DNA from: an uncultured Clostridia bacterium
GTDB lineage: Bacteria > Bacillota > Clostridia > Oscillospirales > Acutalibacteraceae
Reading direction: 5' to 3'
NCBI GenBank assembly: GCA_947630835.1
Contig: CANRIZ010000022.1
Coordinates: forward strand, 1 to 40,609
DNA length: 40,609 bases
Below, piece by piece: positions 8,363 to 16,719 of this stretch (position 1 is the stretch's first letter; each line of letters begins with the position of its first letter). Position numbers and translations under genes: made by a program. Under the pieces are notes generated by a model. It made no database searches and was not told the origin of the DNA. It saw only the letters and a program-made list of their open reading frames with translations.

Positions 8363-9790
8363 TTATTTGCTCTTCATTTGCTTTATCATACCGATTATTT
8401 TCTTCCTGAACAACACGCACAAAGCCAAAATTATAACGATAATCGCATATCTTATAACCAAATGATCATATATAAAATTACTTAACAGCGTAACGGCAAT
8501 AACCCCGGCGGACAAAAGCCCTATCTGCCTCATATTGTAAACTCTGTCCCCGACCGCCTTACGCATTATGGCGTAATCAAGTATAGCCTGAACGAGATAG
8601 CAGACAAGGGTCGTATAGCCGGCGGCGATATAGCCGAATTTTTTTATAAAGATATAATTAAGCACTATGTTAAGCACGGTAGTTATTATCGTAGCCACCG
8701 TAACATATTGCGGTTTTTTATAGTAGAAAAGTATGTTTGCATAAACGGAATAATGCACCTGGAAGAACACGCCGCACACAATGGGCGGAATGGCATAAAT
8801 AGCTTCCATATAATTCGGCGTTGCCATAATAGCTACTACCTCCGGCGCAAGCATTGTAACGCCTATACACGCCGCGGCAAAAACCATCAACAGCAAAACG
8901 ACTACCGACGAAATGGATTTGTAATCCTTTTTACTGCATTTTTCATAGGTATAAGGTATAAGAGAACCGTTTGCGGCGTTCCAGATAATAACCGCCACAG
9001 ACGAAACCGTATAAGCTACGCTGTAATATGCGGTTGCGGAATCGCCGACTAAATTTGATATCATTATCTTGTCGGAGCTTCCCAAAAGATACATCGAAAG
9101 ATAATGGGGAATAAGCGGCATATTGAAAAGCAACGCGGCTTTCCAATACTTTGCTTTAACCTTAAAATTCCCCTTTACCATAAGGTAAATATAGAAAATT
9201 ACATAAACCGCCACAAGAGCAAGCTCCGCGCCGAAAATACGGGCGTACAGCCTGTTGTTTTTAAAGATTACAATGCAGACAAGCGCAACGGCGGGGGACA
9301 CAAACGCAGTTATTACCGACCAAATAAAGGTTGGTTCGTATTTTAGCTCGTACCTCTGTCTTGACGTCCAAAAGTTATATGCCGGTCTGAACAGCAGAAT
9401 AATCGCCATAAGCACAATAAGCGGAAAATCAAGGTTTACCCAGACTTTAATCAAAGGATACAGGCTTAATACAATCAAGAAAAAGCAAACGGTAATGATA
9501 TTGGACAGCATAAGCATAGACAGCGAATACTCGTCGCGCTTATCGGGATAATCCACCATACCGTTGTTAAAAACGCCCGCGCCGAGATTAAAGGTTGCCA
9601 AAATGCTGAAAATTTGCAGCCAGGTCAAAAATACCGAAACCATACCGTATTCATCGGGCGTCAGCAACCTTGTATATAAAGGCGTGGTGATATATTGTAT
9701 TCCCGCAGAAATAAGGCTGGCGGTAAAATATGCCATAGACGCTTTTACTCCGCGGGGAATACTTTTTATTTTTTTGCTTAATTCTCTCAA
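8363..9790 (-). CDS. polysaccharide repeat-unit flippase, Wzx/RfbX-like (MATE superfamily)
   Basis: A 475-aa integral membrane protein with about 12-14 hydrophobic segments. The N-terminus (ISAGIQYITTPLYTRLLTPDEYGMVSV) is characteristic of polysaccharide biosynthesis flippases, which move undecaprenyl-linked repeat units across the membrane. The start is a TTG at 9790, with AGAGG 8 nt upstream; no better ATG lies near. Together with the EpsG-like polymerase (13521-14687) it indicates a Wzx/Wzy-dependent pathway. Confidence 0.88.
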   Translation of the reverse strand: MRELSKKIKSIPRGVKASMAYFTASLISAGIQYITTPLYTRLLTPDEYGMVSVFLTWLQIFSILATFNLGAGVFNNGMVDYPDKRDEYSLSMLMLSNIITVCFFLIVLSLYPLIKVWVNLDFPLIVLMAIILLFRPAYNFWTSRQRYELKYEPTFIWSVITAFVSPAVALVCIVIFKNNRLYARIFGAELALVAVYVIFYIYLMVKGNFKVKAKYWKAALLFNMPLIPHYLSMYLLGSSDKIMISNLVGDSATAYYSVAYTVSSVAVIIWNAANGSLIPYTYEKCSKKDYKSISSVVVLLLMVFAAACIGVTMLAPEVVAIMATPNYMEAIYAIPPIVCGVFFQVHYSVYANILFYYKKPQYVTVATIITTVLNIVLNYIFIKKFGYIAAGYTTLVCYLVQAILDYAIMRKAVGDRVYNMRQIGLLSAGVIAVTLLSNFIYDHLVIRYAIIVIILALCVLFRKKIIGMIKQMKSK

Positions 9791-9827
9791 TTAAAAAACC
9801 TCTTTTAGGCGCAAATCCCCTGTCCGT

Positions 9828-10118
9828 TTACGGGAAATTGCTTTTTATCCACTCTTTTGCAAACAAAAGGTCAACCTCTTTGTGTATATCTATCGACTCG
9901 TCAATCTCATAATATCCTATATTATTGCCCATAAACGCCCACGGCTGCTGGCCATCGGAAGCGTTATTTAATAGGTTTTCAACCCTTAAAGCCCAAAAAT
10001 TATGGGAAAGGAAATAGCATTTCGGCAAATCCTGCGGTTGTTTGAACCCTTGCCGGTTATGCACTTTTCGTGCATTTGAAGTGCAAGCCGCCTCTCTTTC
10101 GGAAAACAGCGGTAAGGG
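9828..10118 (-). pseudogene. 3' fragment of an acylneuraminate cytidylyltransferase (NeuA)-like gene
   Basis: An open stretch of 96 codons with no convincing start; the first usable codon is GTG at 10064. The sequence NRQGFKQPQDLPKCYFLSHN and the end GYYEIDESIDIHKEVDLLFA resemble the C-terminal part of CMP-sialic-acid synthetases, which end in an IDIDxxxDxxxAE motif. The N-terminal catalytic half (LI.ARGGSK motif) is absent: upstream there is a TGA at 10119 and then the end of the aldolase gene. I read it as a remnant left when the aldolase/new cytidylyltransferase module was inserted or exchanged. The family call is from memory of motifs. Confidence 0.6.
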
Positions 10119-10123
10119 TCAGC

Positions 10124-10915
10124 CTATAACTGCCCCTCAGATTTTTCAGGTAAGTTTATGTGATTCATAATTTCCTTGCACCCTTCCATAAAAATTCCTA
10201 TGTCTACACTGTAGCTTAAATACTGTATTCCTTTACTCCTCCAAAAATCCAAGGAGTCGTACTCATCTACAAACGTACCGACTACCATACCTTTTTCTTT
10301 TGCTTTGGCAGTGATGTTTTTAATCGCCTCAACTACTTTTTCGTTTCTTACCTCGCCCGGTACGCCAAGAGCCTGCGAAAGGTCATAAGGGCCGATAAAC
10401 AAAATGTCAATTCCGTCAACCTCAAGAATTTCATTGAGATTGCGTATTGCATCCTCGCCCTCAAGCTGAATGATTACCAAAAGATCCTTTGAAGATTCAA
10501 AGTATTCTTTCCTGTCGGTTGCAGTATAATTTGCCGCCCTGACAAATCTGCACACGCCCCTCATTCCGTAAGGATAAAATCTCGCCCTTTCAACAACATT
10601 CCTTGCTTGCTCGGCATTTTTTACCTGCGGAACCTGAATACCCATAGCCCCTATATCCAAAACAGAGCCTATGGTGTTTTCTTCGGCGTCCTTTACCCTT
10701 ACTATAGGCAGAAGACCTCTTAAAGCCGCCGCGCGGATATTATTCTGCTGTTCCTGAAGTAAAACCGGGCCGTGCTCCATATCAAGTATCGCAAAGTCAA
10801 AACCTGCCAAGCCCGCCGCTTCAACAAACATCGGATCGGCAGTTTTCATAAACGGTCCGTAAACGCACTTTCCCGTTGCGAGTGCCTCACGAAAGTTTTT
10901 AAGTAATGTGTTCAT
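10124..10915 (-). CDS. HpcH/HpaI-family aldolase
   Basis: A 263-aa metal-dependent class II pyruvate aldolase. It has FAILDMEHGP (base His), GIQVPQVKNAEQA, FYPYGMRGVCRF, IIQLEGEDAI with the metal-binding Glu, and IGPYDLSQALGVPGE, all in family order. Members condense or cleave pyruvate with aldehydes to give 2-keto-3-deoxy acids. It lies 2 bases after the NeuA-like cytidylyltransferase and near a KdsB-like one, so it may form the 3-deoxy-2-ulosonic acid that these enzymes activate with CMP, replacing the usual PEP-dependent NeuB/KdsA synthase, which is missing here. That role is inference; a catabolic or salvage role is possible. Confidence 0.85.
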   Translation of the reverse strand: MNTLLKNFREALATGKCVYGPFMKTADPMFVEAAGLAGFDFAILDMEHGPVLLQEQQNNIRAAALRGLLPIVRVKDAEENTIGSVLDIGAMGIQVPQVKNAEQARNVVERARFYPYGMRGVCRFVRAANYTATDRKEYFESSKDLLVIIQLEGEDAIRNLNEILEVDGIDILFIGPYDLSQALGVPGEVRNEKVVEAIKNITAKAKEKGMVVGTFVDEYDSLDFWRSKGIQYLSYSVDIGIFMEGCKEIMNHINLPEKSEGQL

Positions 10916-10917
10916 TT

Positions 10918-11574
10918 TCAGCCTTTCTTTATAACGTATGAATATATTGCGTCCGCTATGGCGAAATCGTCTGGATTATTTATATCTGTCGCCTCTATAG
11001 CGGAAACAATCTGCAAATATGGTCTTTCGCCTATTCTTGATCTTCTTTGCTGTATAACCTCTTTTGTGAATACATACATACCTGTCGTTTCAACGTAAAG
11101 CGGCTCCAAATCCTGTGTTCTGGGGATTTTGAGGGGATTGTAGTTGACAGCCTTACCGTCATGCCACAAAAACTCCTGCATTTTTCTGACTGCTATCGCG
11201 GAATCATTCTCCCCGCTTTTTACTGCCTGAACCGCTTTATTTATAGATTCACTCTTTAAAAACGGCGCCGTAGCGTGAGCGAGAACATAAATATCTGCCG
11301 GAACACTTAAACTGAATGTTCGGAACATATCGTTCACGTCAGCTTGCGCGGTATCGTATTTTTCATCTCTTTTAAGATAGTTCACACCGGGAATTATGTA
11401 GTTCTTTATCTGCTCGTTGCTGCAATAGACATATATTTCATCAACCTCATCTGCGCCCTGAAGTGCGTGAAGTATCATCTGAATAAGCGGTGTGCCGTCG
11501 CACAAAAGTTTCGTGTTTTTTCCGGGGACACGCTCATTGTTCATTTTGATGGGAACTAAAGCTACAGTTTTCAT
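10918..11574 (-). CDS. acylneuraminate cytidylyltransferase-family protein (NeuA-like)
   Basis: A 218-aa cytoplasmic nucleotidyltransferase that should transfer CMP from CTP to a 2-keto-3-deoxy sugar acid. The N-terminal motif is LVPIKMNNERVPGKNTKLL, the variant (PIKxxSERVPGKN) form of the NeuA CTP loop rather than the classical ARGGSKGIPxKN. The middle has AHATAPFL, equivalent to QPTSPLR, and the end EATDINNPDDFAIADAI matches the IDINxPxDFxxAE terminus. Smaller than bacterial NeuA with an esterase domain. Its Shine-Dalgarno (GGAGG, 11584-11588) is buried in a hairpin (see 11578-11605). The acceptor sugar is unknown. Confidence 0.82.
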   Translation of the reverse strand: MKTVALVPIKMNNERVPGKNTKLLCDGTPLIQMILHALQGADEVDEIYVYCSNEQIKNYIIPGVNYLKRDEKYDTAQADVNDMFRTFSLSVPADIYVLAHATAPFLKSESINKAVQAVKSGENDSAIAVRKMQEFLWHDGKAVNYNPLKIPRTQDLEPLYVETTGMYVFTKEVIQQRRSRIGERPYLQIVSAIEATDINNPDDFAIADAIYSYVIKKG

Positions 11575-11577
11575 GCC

Positions 11578-11605
11578 GCAGCACCTCCATTAACGGAAGT
11601 GCTGC
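11578..11605 (-). promoter_or_regulatory. hairpin sequestering the Shine-Dalgarno of the NeuA-like gene
   Basis: On the minus strand GCAGCACTTCC (11605-11595) pairs over 11 positions (one G-U) with GGAGGTGCTGC (11588-11578). The second arm contains the GGAGG ribosome site located 9 nt before the ATG at 11574. When folded, translation of the NeuA-like gene should be reduced unless ribosomes pass through from upstream. Confidence 0.7.
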
Positions 11606-11618
11606 CTGCCCTCGGAAC

Positions 11619-11652
11619 GGTATAAACCCTTAGAGGTTTATACCCCCCCCCC
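11619..11652 (-). repeat. G10 homopolymer next to a perfect 10-bp inverted repeat
   Basis: Ten consecutive G on the minus strand (11652-11643) lie in the last codons of the KdsB-like gene. They run into the perfect inverted repeat GGTATAAACC-6-GGTTTATACC (11619-11644), whose loop holds the current TAA stop. G tracts of this length are prone to slipped-strand changes. A tract of 11 (or 8) G would remove this stop and extend the reading frame through to the next gene. Confidence 0.85.
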
Positions 11653-12391
11653 GCAAATTTTGCCTGATTATAGCCCTTACTTTTTCAAGATCATTGGGCG
11701 TATCAACGGCGACAGTTTCGGAATCTACCTCTATGTATTGAACCTTGTACCCGTTTTCAATGAATCTGAGGATCTCAATGTCCTCGATCTCTTCAATTTT
11801 GGCTTTACCGTACTTTTTCCCGTAGTCACAGTAAAATTTCAGCGCCTCGGGCTTAAAGCCATATACGCAGACCTGCTTGTACATACTATAATTTATGCTT
11901 CCCTTCGGATACGGAACAGCGGCGCGAGTGAGGAATATTCCCAAACCGTCCTTATTGGTTATTACTTTAGGGACAGTGCAATTTATGGCGTCGACGGGAT
12001 TGGTTATTTTCGTCATAAGATTTGTAATCTGAATAAACGGGTCATCATAAAACGGCTTTATTGCGGCTTTAATGGTGTCAGGCTCCAAAAGCGGTTCATC
12101 GCCCTGAATATTAACTATGATATCCGCAGGTATTTTGTTCGCGACTTCTCCTATACGGTCAGTACCCGTTCTATGCTCGGGAGATGTCATAACCGCCTTT
12201 ATGTTTAAAGACTCACAAGTTTCAAATATCTTGTTATCATCGGTTGCAACATATACCTCCGAAAAATCCTCAACCTTTTTGCATTGGTTATAAACCCACC
12301 ATATCATAGGCTTGCCACATATATCCGCCAATGGCTTGCCCGGAAATCTACTTGACTGATAACGTGCGGGGATTACTCCGATAATTTTCAT
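11630..12391 (-). CDS. kdsB: KdsB-like CMP-3-deoxy-ulosonate cytidylyltransferase
   Basis: A 253-aa enzyme of the 3-deoxy-manno-octulosonate cytidylyltransferase family, which makes CMP-Kdo or a related CMP-ulosonate from CTP. Motifs: IPARYQSSRFPGKPLADICG (CTP loop), VYVATDD, SPEHRTGTDRIGEVA, IVNIQGDEPLL, and C-terminal VAVDTPNDLEKVRAII. Length is normal. The ATG at 12391 has AAAGGAG 8 nt upstream; the frame is open further up to 12466 but that part overlaps the preceding gene. Kdo is typical of Gram-negative LPS, so in this apparently Gram-positive capsule locus the product is probably a Kdo-like capsular sugar. The last codons contain the G10 tract. Confidence 0.88.
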   Translation of the reverse strand: MKIIGVIPARYQSSRFPGKPLADICGKPMIWWVYNQCKKVEDFSEVYVATDDNKIFETCESLNIKAVMTSPEHRTGTDRIGEVANKIPADIIVNIQGDEPLLEPDTIKAAIKPFYDDPFIQITNLMTKITNPVDAINCTVPKVITNKDGLGIFLTRAAVPYPKGSINYSMYKQVCVYGFKPEALKFYCDYGKKYGKAKIEEIEDIEILRFIENGYKVQYIEVDSETVAVDTPNDLEKVRAIIRQNLRGGGINL

Positions 12392-12407
12392 AATTATCTC
12401 TCCTTTA

Positions 12408-13502
12408 TCATTTGATATTATCAAACAGGCTGTTTTTAAGCTCTTCGTAAGTGACGGGTATTTCAATAATATCGCTGTAGCGTTTTGCGACCTTTAAAAT
12501 CCAGGTGTGAAACGGGAAAAGCGCGTCCTTATTTACCTTTTCATAATTTGTAAGCAAAATAATTTTTTCGGGTATCGTCTTTGTAACAAGCAGAATATTG
12601 AGTACGGAGCTTGAAGAAACGGTAATGAGAATTTTTTGCGAAATTTTCTCGTTTAAAGCTATTGCCTCCCAGGGAATTTCCGTATTGACATTTGTTTTTA
12701 TGCCCATTTTTGAAAATCTGTTTTCCCTGTTTCTCGGATGAATTTTAACAAATATATTTTCGGGCTTTACGATTTCGGAAATATCTTTTATAACGTCAAC
12801 GTCGTTAATGTCCATCCCGTCGGCAAAATAGCTCTCTTCAAAAAATATATATTTCTTGTCGTATACGTCTTCGATTTTTTCATATTGAAATATGGCGTTT
12901 ACTGCGTCCATATATTTTTTGTTATCCCTGCTGAGCTTTTCAATGGGAAATACGGGAAAAGGATATTTATACTCGATAATTTCGGGCGAAAAAACGTACA
13001 TTCCCGAAAAGCCCGGGTAAATCTTAATGCTTTTCTTTTCCCCGTCCGCCGCGGCTTTTTCGTTGCTTTTTTCACCCTTACTGTATGTGGATGTTCCGTC
13101 CTCATACAAAAACTCGGTCGTTTTTTTGCCCTCTTTTTCGGCTCTTATTTTATTTTTGAGTATTATCTGCTTATCTACCCAACCGCCGGGAGTGTCGTAT
13201 ATATAATCATATGACTTTTCACACGAACGGAAAAGGCGTTCCTCAACGCCTACGCCGAATATGCACATTTTGGAAAGCGTCCTGCGCAGAATATTTTTGC
13301 CGGGCTTATCAACCTTTCGCATACGGCATATGCGAACAGAGCCGAACAAACCGCATTGTTCTATGTTTTTTGCGATTTTATCAACATTCGACATAGTGTT
13401 AAACAGCACTATATCCAAATTGTCGCCGCCGTGCTTTGTAAGCGCAATTTGCAGCGCGGTCATAATATTGTACGGAGTTTTGCATATAAGTAATACGTTC
13501 AT
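12408..13502 (-). CDS. sialyltransferase-like glycosyltransferase (GT52/polysialyltransferase fold type)
   Basis: A 364-aa protein beginning MNVLLICKTPYNIMTALQI. It shows the three motifs shared by bacterial GT-B sialyltransferases of families GT38/52/80/97: an acidic-acidic-Gly motif (FLYEDGTSTYS, about residue 135), an HP motif (FVKIHPRNREN) and a Ser-rich motif (TVSSSSVLNILL) near the CMP-binding site. These use CMP-activated ulosonic acids as donors, in accord with the two CMP-sugar synthetases just downstream. ATG at 13502 is preferred over the GTG three codons earlier because GGGTG sits at proper spacing. Acceptor and linkage are unknown; overall similarity is weak, so the family is a motif-based call. 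Confidence 0.68.
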   Translation of the reverse strand: MNVLLICKTPYNIMTALQIALTKHGGDNLDIVLFNTMSNVDKIAKNIEQCGLFGSVRICRMRKVDKPGKNILRRTLSKMCIFGVGVEERLFRSCEKSYDYIYDTPGGWVDKQIILKNKIRAEKEGKKTTEFLYEDGTSTYSKGEKSNEKAAADGEKKSIKIYPGFSGMYVFSPEIIEYKYPFPVFPIEKLSRDNKKYMDAVNAIFQYEKIEDVYDKKYIFFEESYFADGMDINDVDVIKDISEIVKPENIFVKIHPRNRENRFSKMGIKTNVNTEIPWEAIALNEKISQKILITVSSSSVLNILLVTKTIPEKIILLTNYEKVNKDALFPFHTWILKVAKRYSDIIEIPVTYEELKNSLFDNIK

Positions 13503-13520
13503 AATCAACACCCGATAAAA

Positions 13521-14687
13521 TTAAAATCCACTGTAATTTATATAGAATACCAACAGCATATAACGAAGGAGCAAAACAAATAAGCTTGAATAAATTATTA
13601 AAGAATTTACGCTGATTTTTTTGCCGTTAATATCAAAATGGAAGCCGCTTGAATTTTTTAAAATCAATCCGAAGAAAATACCGGAATGTAAATAGAAATA
13701 CGGCGACAAACGAGCCAGCCAATACGAATAAAGCGACGCAACATAGGCTACGGAGCAAATTATCGTCAAAATCCAGTACGCATCGTAATTTTTGATTTTT
13801 TGCTTTAAATATTTTCTTTTTACAAAGCCCAGAAATGCCAAGTAATAAAACGGAAAACCTTTTATAAACGAAAACGACAGGCTATCGTTAATACCGCCGC
13901 CTTGCTCCCCAAGATAGTTTATAATAGTGTTGGAATATTCAGGTGAAAATCTGCCTACAAAATTCGCCAATAATTTTATAGAGTTATCACCGAAGACGAG
14001 CAGAACAAGCAACACCGACAAAACCAATATAAACAGCGCCCGCTTTATCCTCTGTTTGCCACGAGGCAGCAATTTAATAATAAGTAAGGACAAAACCAGA
14101 ATTATTGCGGAGGGATGGAACAGGCACGCAAGCAGCGATAAAATAAGACACAAAACGGTATTGGGTACCGTGTTCTTTTTTAAAGCAATGGAAAACATCA
14201 AATATCCCAAAGCGATAGCATAGGCCTGTTTTAGGTTTACATAGAAAGCGAACGCTACATCGGTAAGAAGAACAAATGCAAGAGCGGAGGGTGTAGAGTC
14301 GTCCGAAATTCTGTAAGACAAAAACAATAGGAAGAAGCATACAAAGCTTGTTAAATAAAAAGCACTTCTTATGTCGTCGGAATATAATCTTACAAAGTCA
14401 AAAATTCTTGCAAGCCCATATGTCTGAGAACCCGTAAGCTGGCCGACGAATATTCTGTAATAATTTTTTCTGTCGCCTCCGAGATCGCTTATCCCTTTGC
14501 CGTATGTGCTTAAAAAATCGACAACCGTAAACATCAGCGACGAAAAAACAATGTAAAAGTAAGGCATTTTTGACCTTTTTGAAAATAAAATACCTTTGGT
14601 ATCCCTAAGCCTGTACTTCCTTTTTGAAATCAAAACGGCTGCAAGAGAAAAGGTAAAATATGACGATATTATAATCGCTCCGCTCAT
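13521..14687 (-). CDS. EpsG/Wzy-like polysaccharide polymerase
   Basis: A 388-aa polytopic membrane protein with about 10-11 hydrophobic segments and the EpsG-family pattern: long periplasmic-side loop with GGDRKNYYRIF, NLKQAYAIALGYLMFSIAL, then ACLFHPSAIILV with the conserved His-Pro. Such proteins polymerise lipid-linked repeat units outside the membrane. Sequence in this class is poorly conserved, but topology plus the FHPSA motif and the flippase in the same operon support it. Start ATG at 14687 lies 31 bases after the glycosyltransferase stop. Confidence 0.8.
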   Translation of the reverse strand: MSGAIIISSYFTFSLAAVLISKRKYRLRDTKGILFSKRSKMPYFYIVFSSLMFTVVDFLSTYGKGISDLGGDRKNYYRIFVGQLTGSQTYGLARIFDFVRLYSDDIRSAFYLTSFVCFFLLFLSYRISDDSTPSALAFVLLTDVAFAFYVNLKQAYAIALGYLMFSIALKKNTVPNTVLCLILSLLACLFHPSAIILVLSLLIIKLLPRGKQRIKRALFILVLSVLLVLLVFGDNSIKLLANFVGRFSPEYSNTIINYLGEQGGGINDSLSFSFIKGFPFYYLAFLGFVKRKYLKQKIKNYDAYWILTIICSVAYVASLYSYWLARLSPYFYLHSGIFFGLILKNSSGFHFDINGKKISVNSLIIYSSLFVLLLRYMLLVFYINYSGF

Positions 14688-14718
14688 AAACTAAAAAATC
14701 CTCTCAAAAATTGGGTTC

Positions 14719-15597
14719 TCAACCCCAGTAAGAACGCAAAAATCTGCCAAGCGGCAAAAGCAGCGATACAATTAACGGATGCCCGCTTGTTTTTACTATA
14801 TCCCTTACGGACATCCCGGCGGCAAAGCCGTAACAGGAATAAAGCGCTGCGCTTTTTATTCGGCGGCTTAGGCATATGCGTTTATTTAATTCAACCCTTG
14901 AGCTTGCCATACCGCCATGGGGGCTTTTAATTCGCAAAGCCCTGCCCTGCCTTGACAAGCCGCCCTCCAAATACTCGCAAATGTAAATAATCTTATTTAT
15001 ATATACGGTATCGTATTTTAAACCGGCGTTTACCCAAAGATAATTCTCACCCAAAAATTTTTCGCCTTTAAATTCGGGGAAAGGAAACTCCTTTAAAACG
15101 TCTGTTCTGATTATTTCGCAGCAGTCGCCGTTGATTTTTCGGTTCACTCTGAAATCAACATGGTTTGAACGTTGAATTTCAGCGCCGAATTTTGCGGTGG
15201 AGGTTTGCAGGTCGTAGCCTTTTAAAAAGCTAAGGCCGCAAATTTTGCCGTCGCCCGAATAATCTTTCCAATATTTCAAAACAGTTTCAACGGCGTCGCT
15301 TGTAAGGTAATCGTCGCTGTCCAAAATCAAAACGACCGAACCCCTGATATATTTTGAGGAAAAATTAATTGCGGTATGCTTGCCGCCGTTCGGCTTTTTG
15401 ACATATACCGTTTCAAAACCTACGCTTTTGTCGGACGCCCAGCTATTGACAATTTCCTCGGTATTATCTGTAGAACCGTCGTCAACAATAAGCCATTCAA
15501 AATCAAAGCAAGTCTGCGCCCGCAGGCTTTCGTAGCATTTGGGCAGAAGCTCGGCCCGATTATAGGTCGGCGTAAGAACGGTTAATTCAGGCTGCAT
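14719..15597 (-). CDS. family 2 glycosyltransferase
   Basis: A 292-aa GT-A enzyme. The N-terminus LTVLTPTYNRAELLPKCYESL and LIVDDGSTDNTEEIV are canonical GT2 motifs, with VLILDSDDYLTSDAVE carrying the metal-binding DxD. The C-terminal part (about residues 230-290) has a positively charged and moderately hydrophobic stretch that may touch the membrane. Sugar specificity cannot be told. AGGAG lies 9 nt before ATG. Confidence 0.9.
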   Translation of the reverse strand: MQPELTVLTPTYNRAELLPKCYESLRAQTCFDFEWLIVDDGSTDNTEEIVNSWASDKSVGFETVYVKKPNGGKHTAINFSSKYIRGSVVLILDSDDYLTSDAVETVLKYWKDYSGDGKICGLSFLKGYDLQTSTAKFGAEIQRSNHVDFRVNRKINGDCCEIIRTDVLKEFPFPEFKGEKFLGENYLWVNAGLKYDTVYINKIIYICEYLEGGLSRQGRALRIKSPHGGMASSRVELNKRICLSRRIKSAALYSCYGFAAGMSVRDIVKTSGHPLIVSLLLPLGRFLRSYWG

Positions 15598-15609
15598 TCA
15601 CTATTCTCC

Positions 15610-16659
15610 TTATTTGATGTTCAAAGCGCCCGCATAAACGGCGGACAGCATATTTTTATACTCGGCGATATTGTCCAATTCCGACGCCCTCTGCGCCGCT
15701 TTTTCGGATTTATATTCAAGGCGGCTTTTTTCCGAAAGTAAGGCTAAGCACTCGCGAGTCATTTCCTCCTGTGAAGCGCAAACCTTGCCGCACTCGTCGT
15801 TCACTATTCCGGGCAACCCGCCTACATTACTGCAAACGACGGGCGTTCCCAATGCAAGAGCTTCAACAGCCGCAAGGCCGAAGCCCTCCCACCTTGACGG
15901 CATACACATCAGCTTGCACGATTGCAATATGGGATAAGGGTTCTTTTGAAAGCCCTGCAATTTAATGTTTTCCCCGAGACCTTTTTCGTCGATAAGTGAC
16001 AAGACCTCGTTTTTAAGCACGCCGTCGCCTACCATCACTGCGGATAAGTTCGGGAAACGGGTTTTAAGGCTTGCGACGATATTGACAAACGCTTCGGGAT
16101 TTTTCTGAGCCGCCAACCTGCCGCAGAAGCCCAAATCAAAAACCTTTTCTGAGCCTTGAGGGCTTACTTTTGAGCGTATGGCGCCGATGTTTATCGGATT
16201 TCCTAAAACGGTAAGCTTATCCCTAAACCTGTCGCCGTAAACAAATTCGTCAAAAACGCTTGCAGAAACGGTTAAAATCCTTTTGTACCTGCCGCAGGTA
16301 ACGGCATAGAGCACGGTTTTAACGCCCTTCTTTTTAAGCCACGGATAATTATTGTGAAGATGGGATATGACAGGAATATTACCCGCCGAAAATGAAACTA
16401 TTGTGCTCGCTCTGAAATCATGTGCATGTATTAAATCCGGCTTCACTTTTTTAATAACCTTTTTAAGCTCCGACGGAATTAATTTTTTTACGGGTGAAAA
16501 ATCAATGCGTCGGTCTTCAAGCGAGCTTTTTATCGGTCCGTCGGGACTGCAATACACCATCTGCGTATCTTTATCGCTCCCAAACATATCAATTATTTGG
16601 CAAACGACGTTTTCGGCCCCCGAATATGAGGTTGAATTAAGCACATGCAATATTCTCAT
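15610..16659 (-). CDS. family 4 glycosyltransferase
   Basis: A 349-aa GT-B enzyme with the N-terminal SYSGAENVVCQIIDMF Gly-rich region, HAHDFRAS, and the C-terminal donor-binding motifs GFCGRLAAQKNPEAFV, LQGFQKNPYPILQSCKLMCMPSRWEGFGLAAVEALALGTPV (E-x7-E region) typical of GT4. It probably adds a sugar to the lipid-linked repeat unit on the cytoplasmic face. AAAGGTG precedes the ATG. Donor and acceptor unknown. Confidence 0.9.
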   Translation of the reverse strand: MRILHVLNSTSYSGAENVVCQIIDMFGSDKDTQMVYCSPDGPIKSSLEDRRIDFSPVKKLIPSELKKVIKKVKPDLIHAHDFRASTIVSFSAGNIPVISHLHNNYPWLKKKGVKTVLYAVTCGRYKRILTVSASVFDEFVYGDRFRDKLTVLGNPINIGAIRSKVSPQGSEKVFDLGFCGRLAAQKNPEAFVNIVASLKTRFPNLSAVMVGDGVLKNEVLSLIDEKGLGENIKLQGFQKNPYPILQSCKLMCMPSRWEGFGLAAVEALALGTPVVCSNVGGLPGIVNDECGKVCASQEEMTRECLALLSEKSRLEYKSEKAAQRASELDNIAEYKNMLSAVYAGALNIK

Positions 16660-16719
16660 ATATTGACACCTTTTAGTTCATATTTTACGAAAACAGAAAC
16701 GAAAAAGCCGTATTCCCGA

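Noticed and set aside
12408-13511. Longer start (GTG at 13511) for the sialyltransferase-like gene
   Set aside because: The ATG three codons later has the better-placed GGGTG and begins the conserved MNVLLICKTPYN segment.
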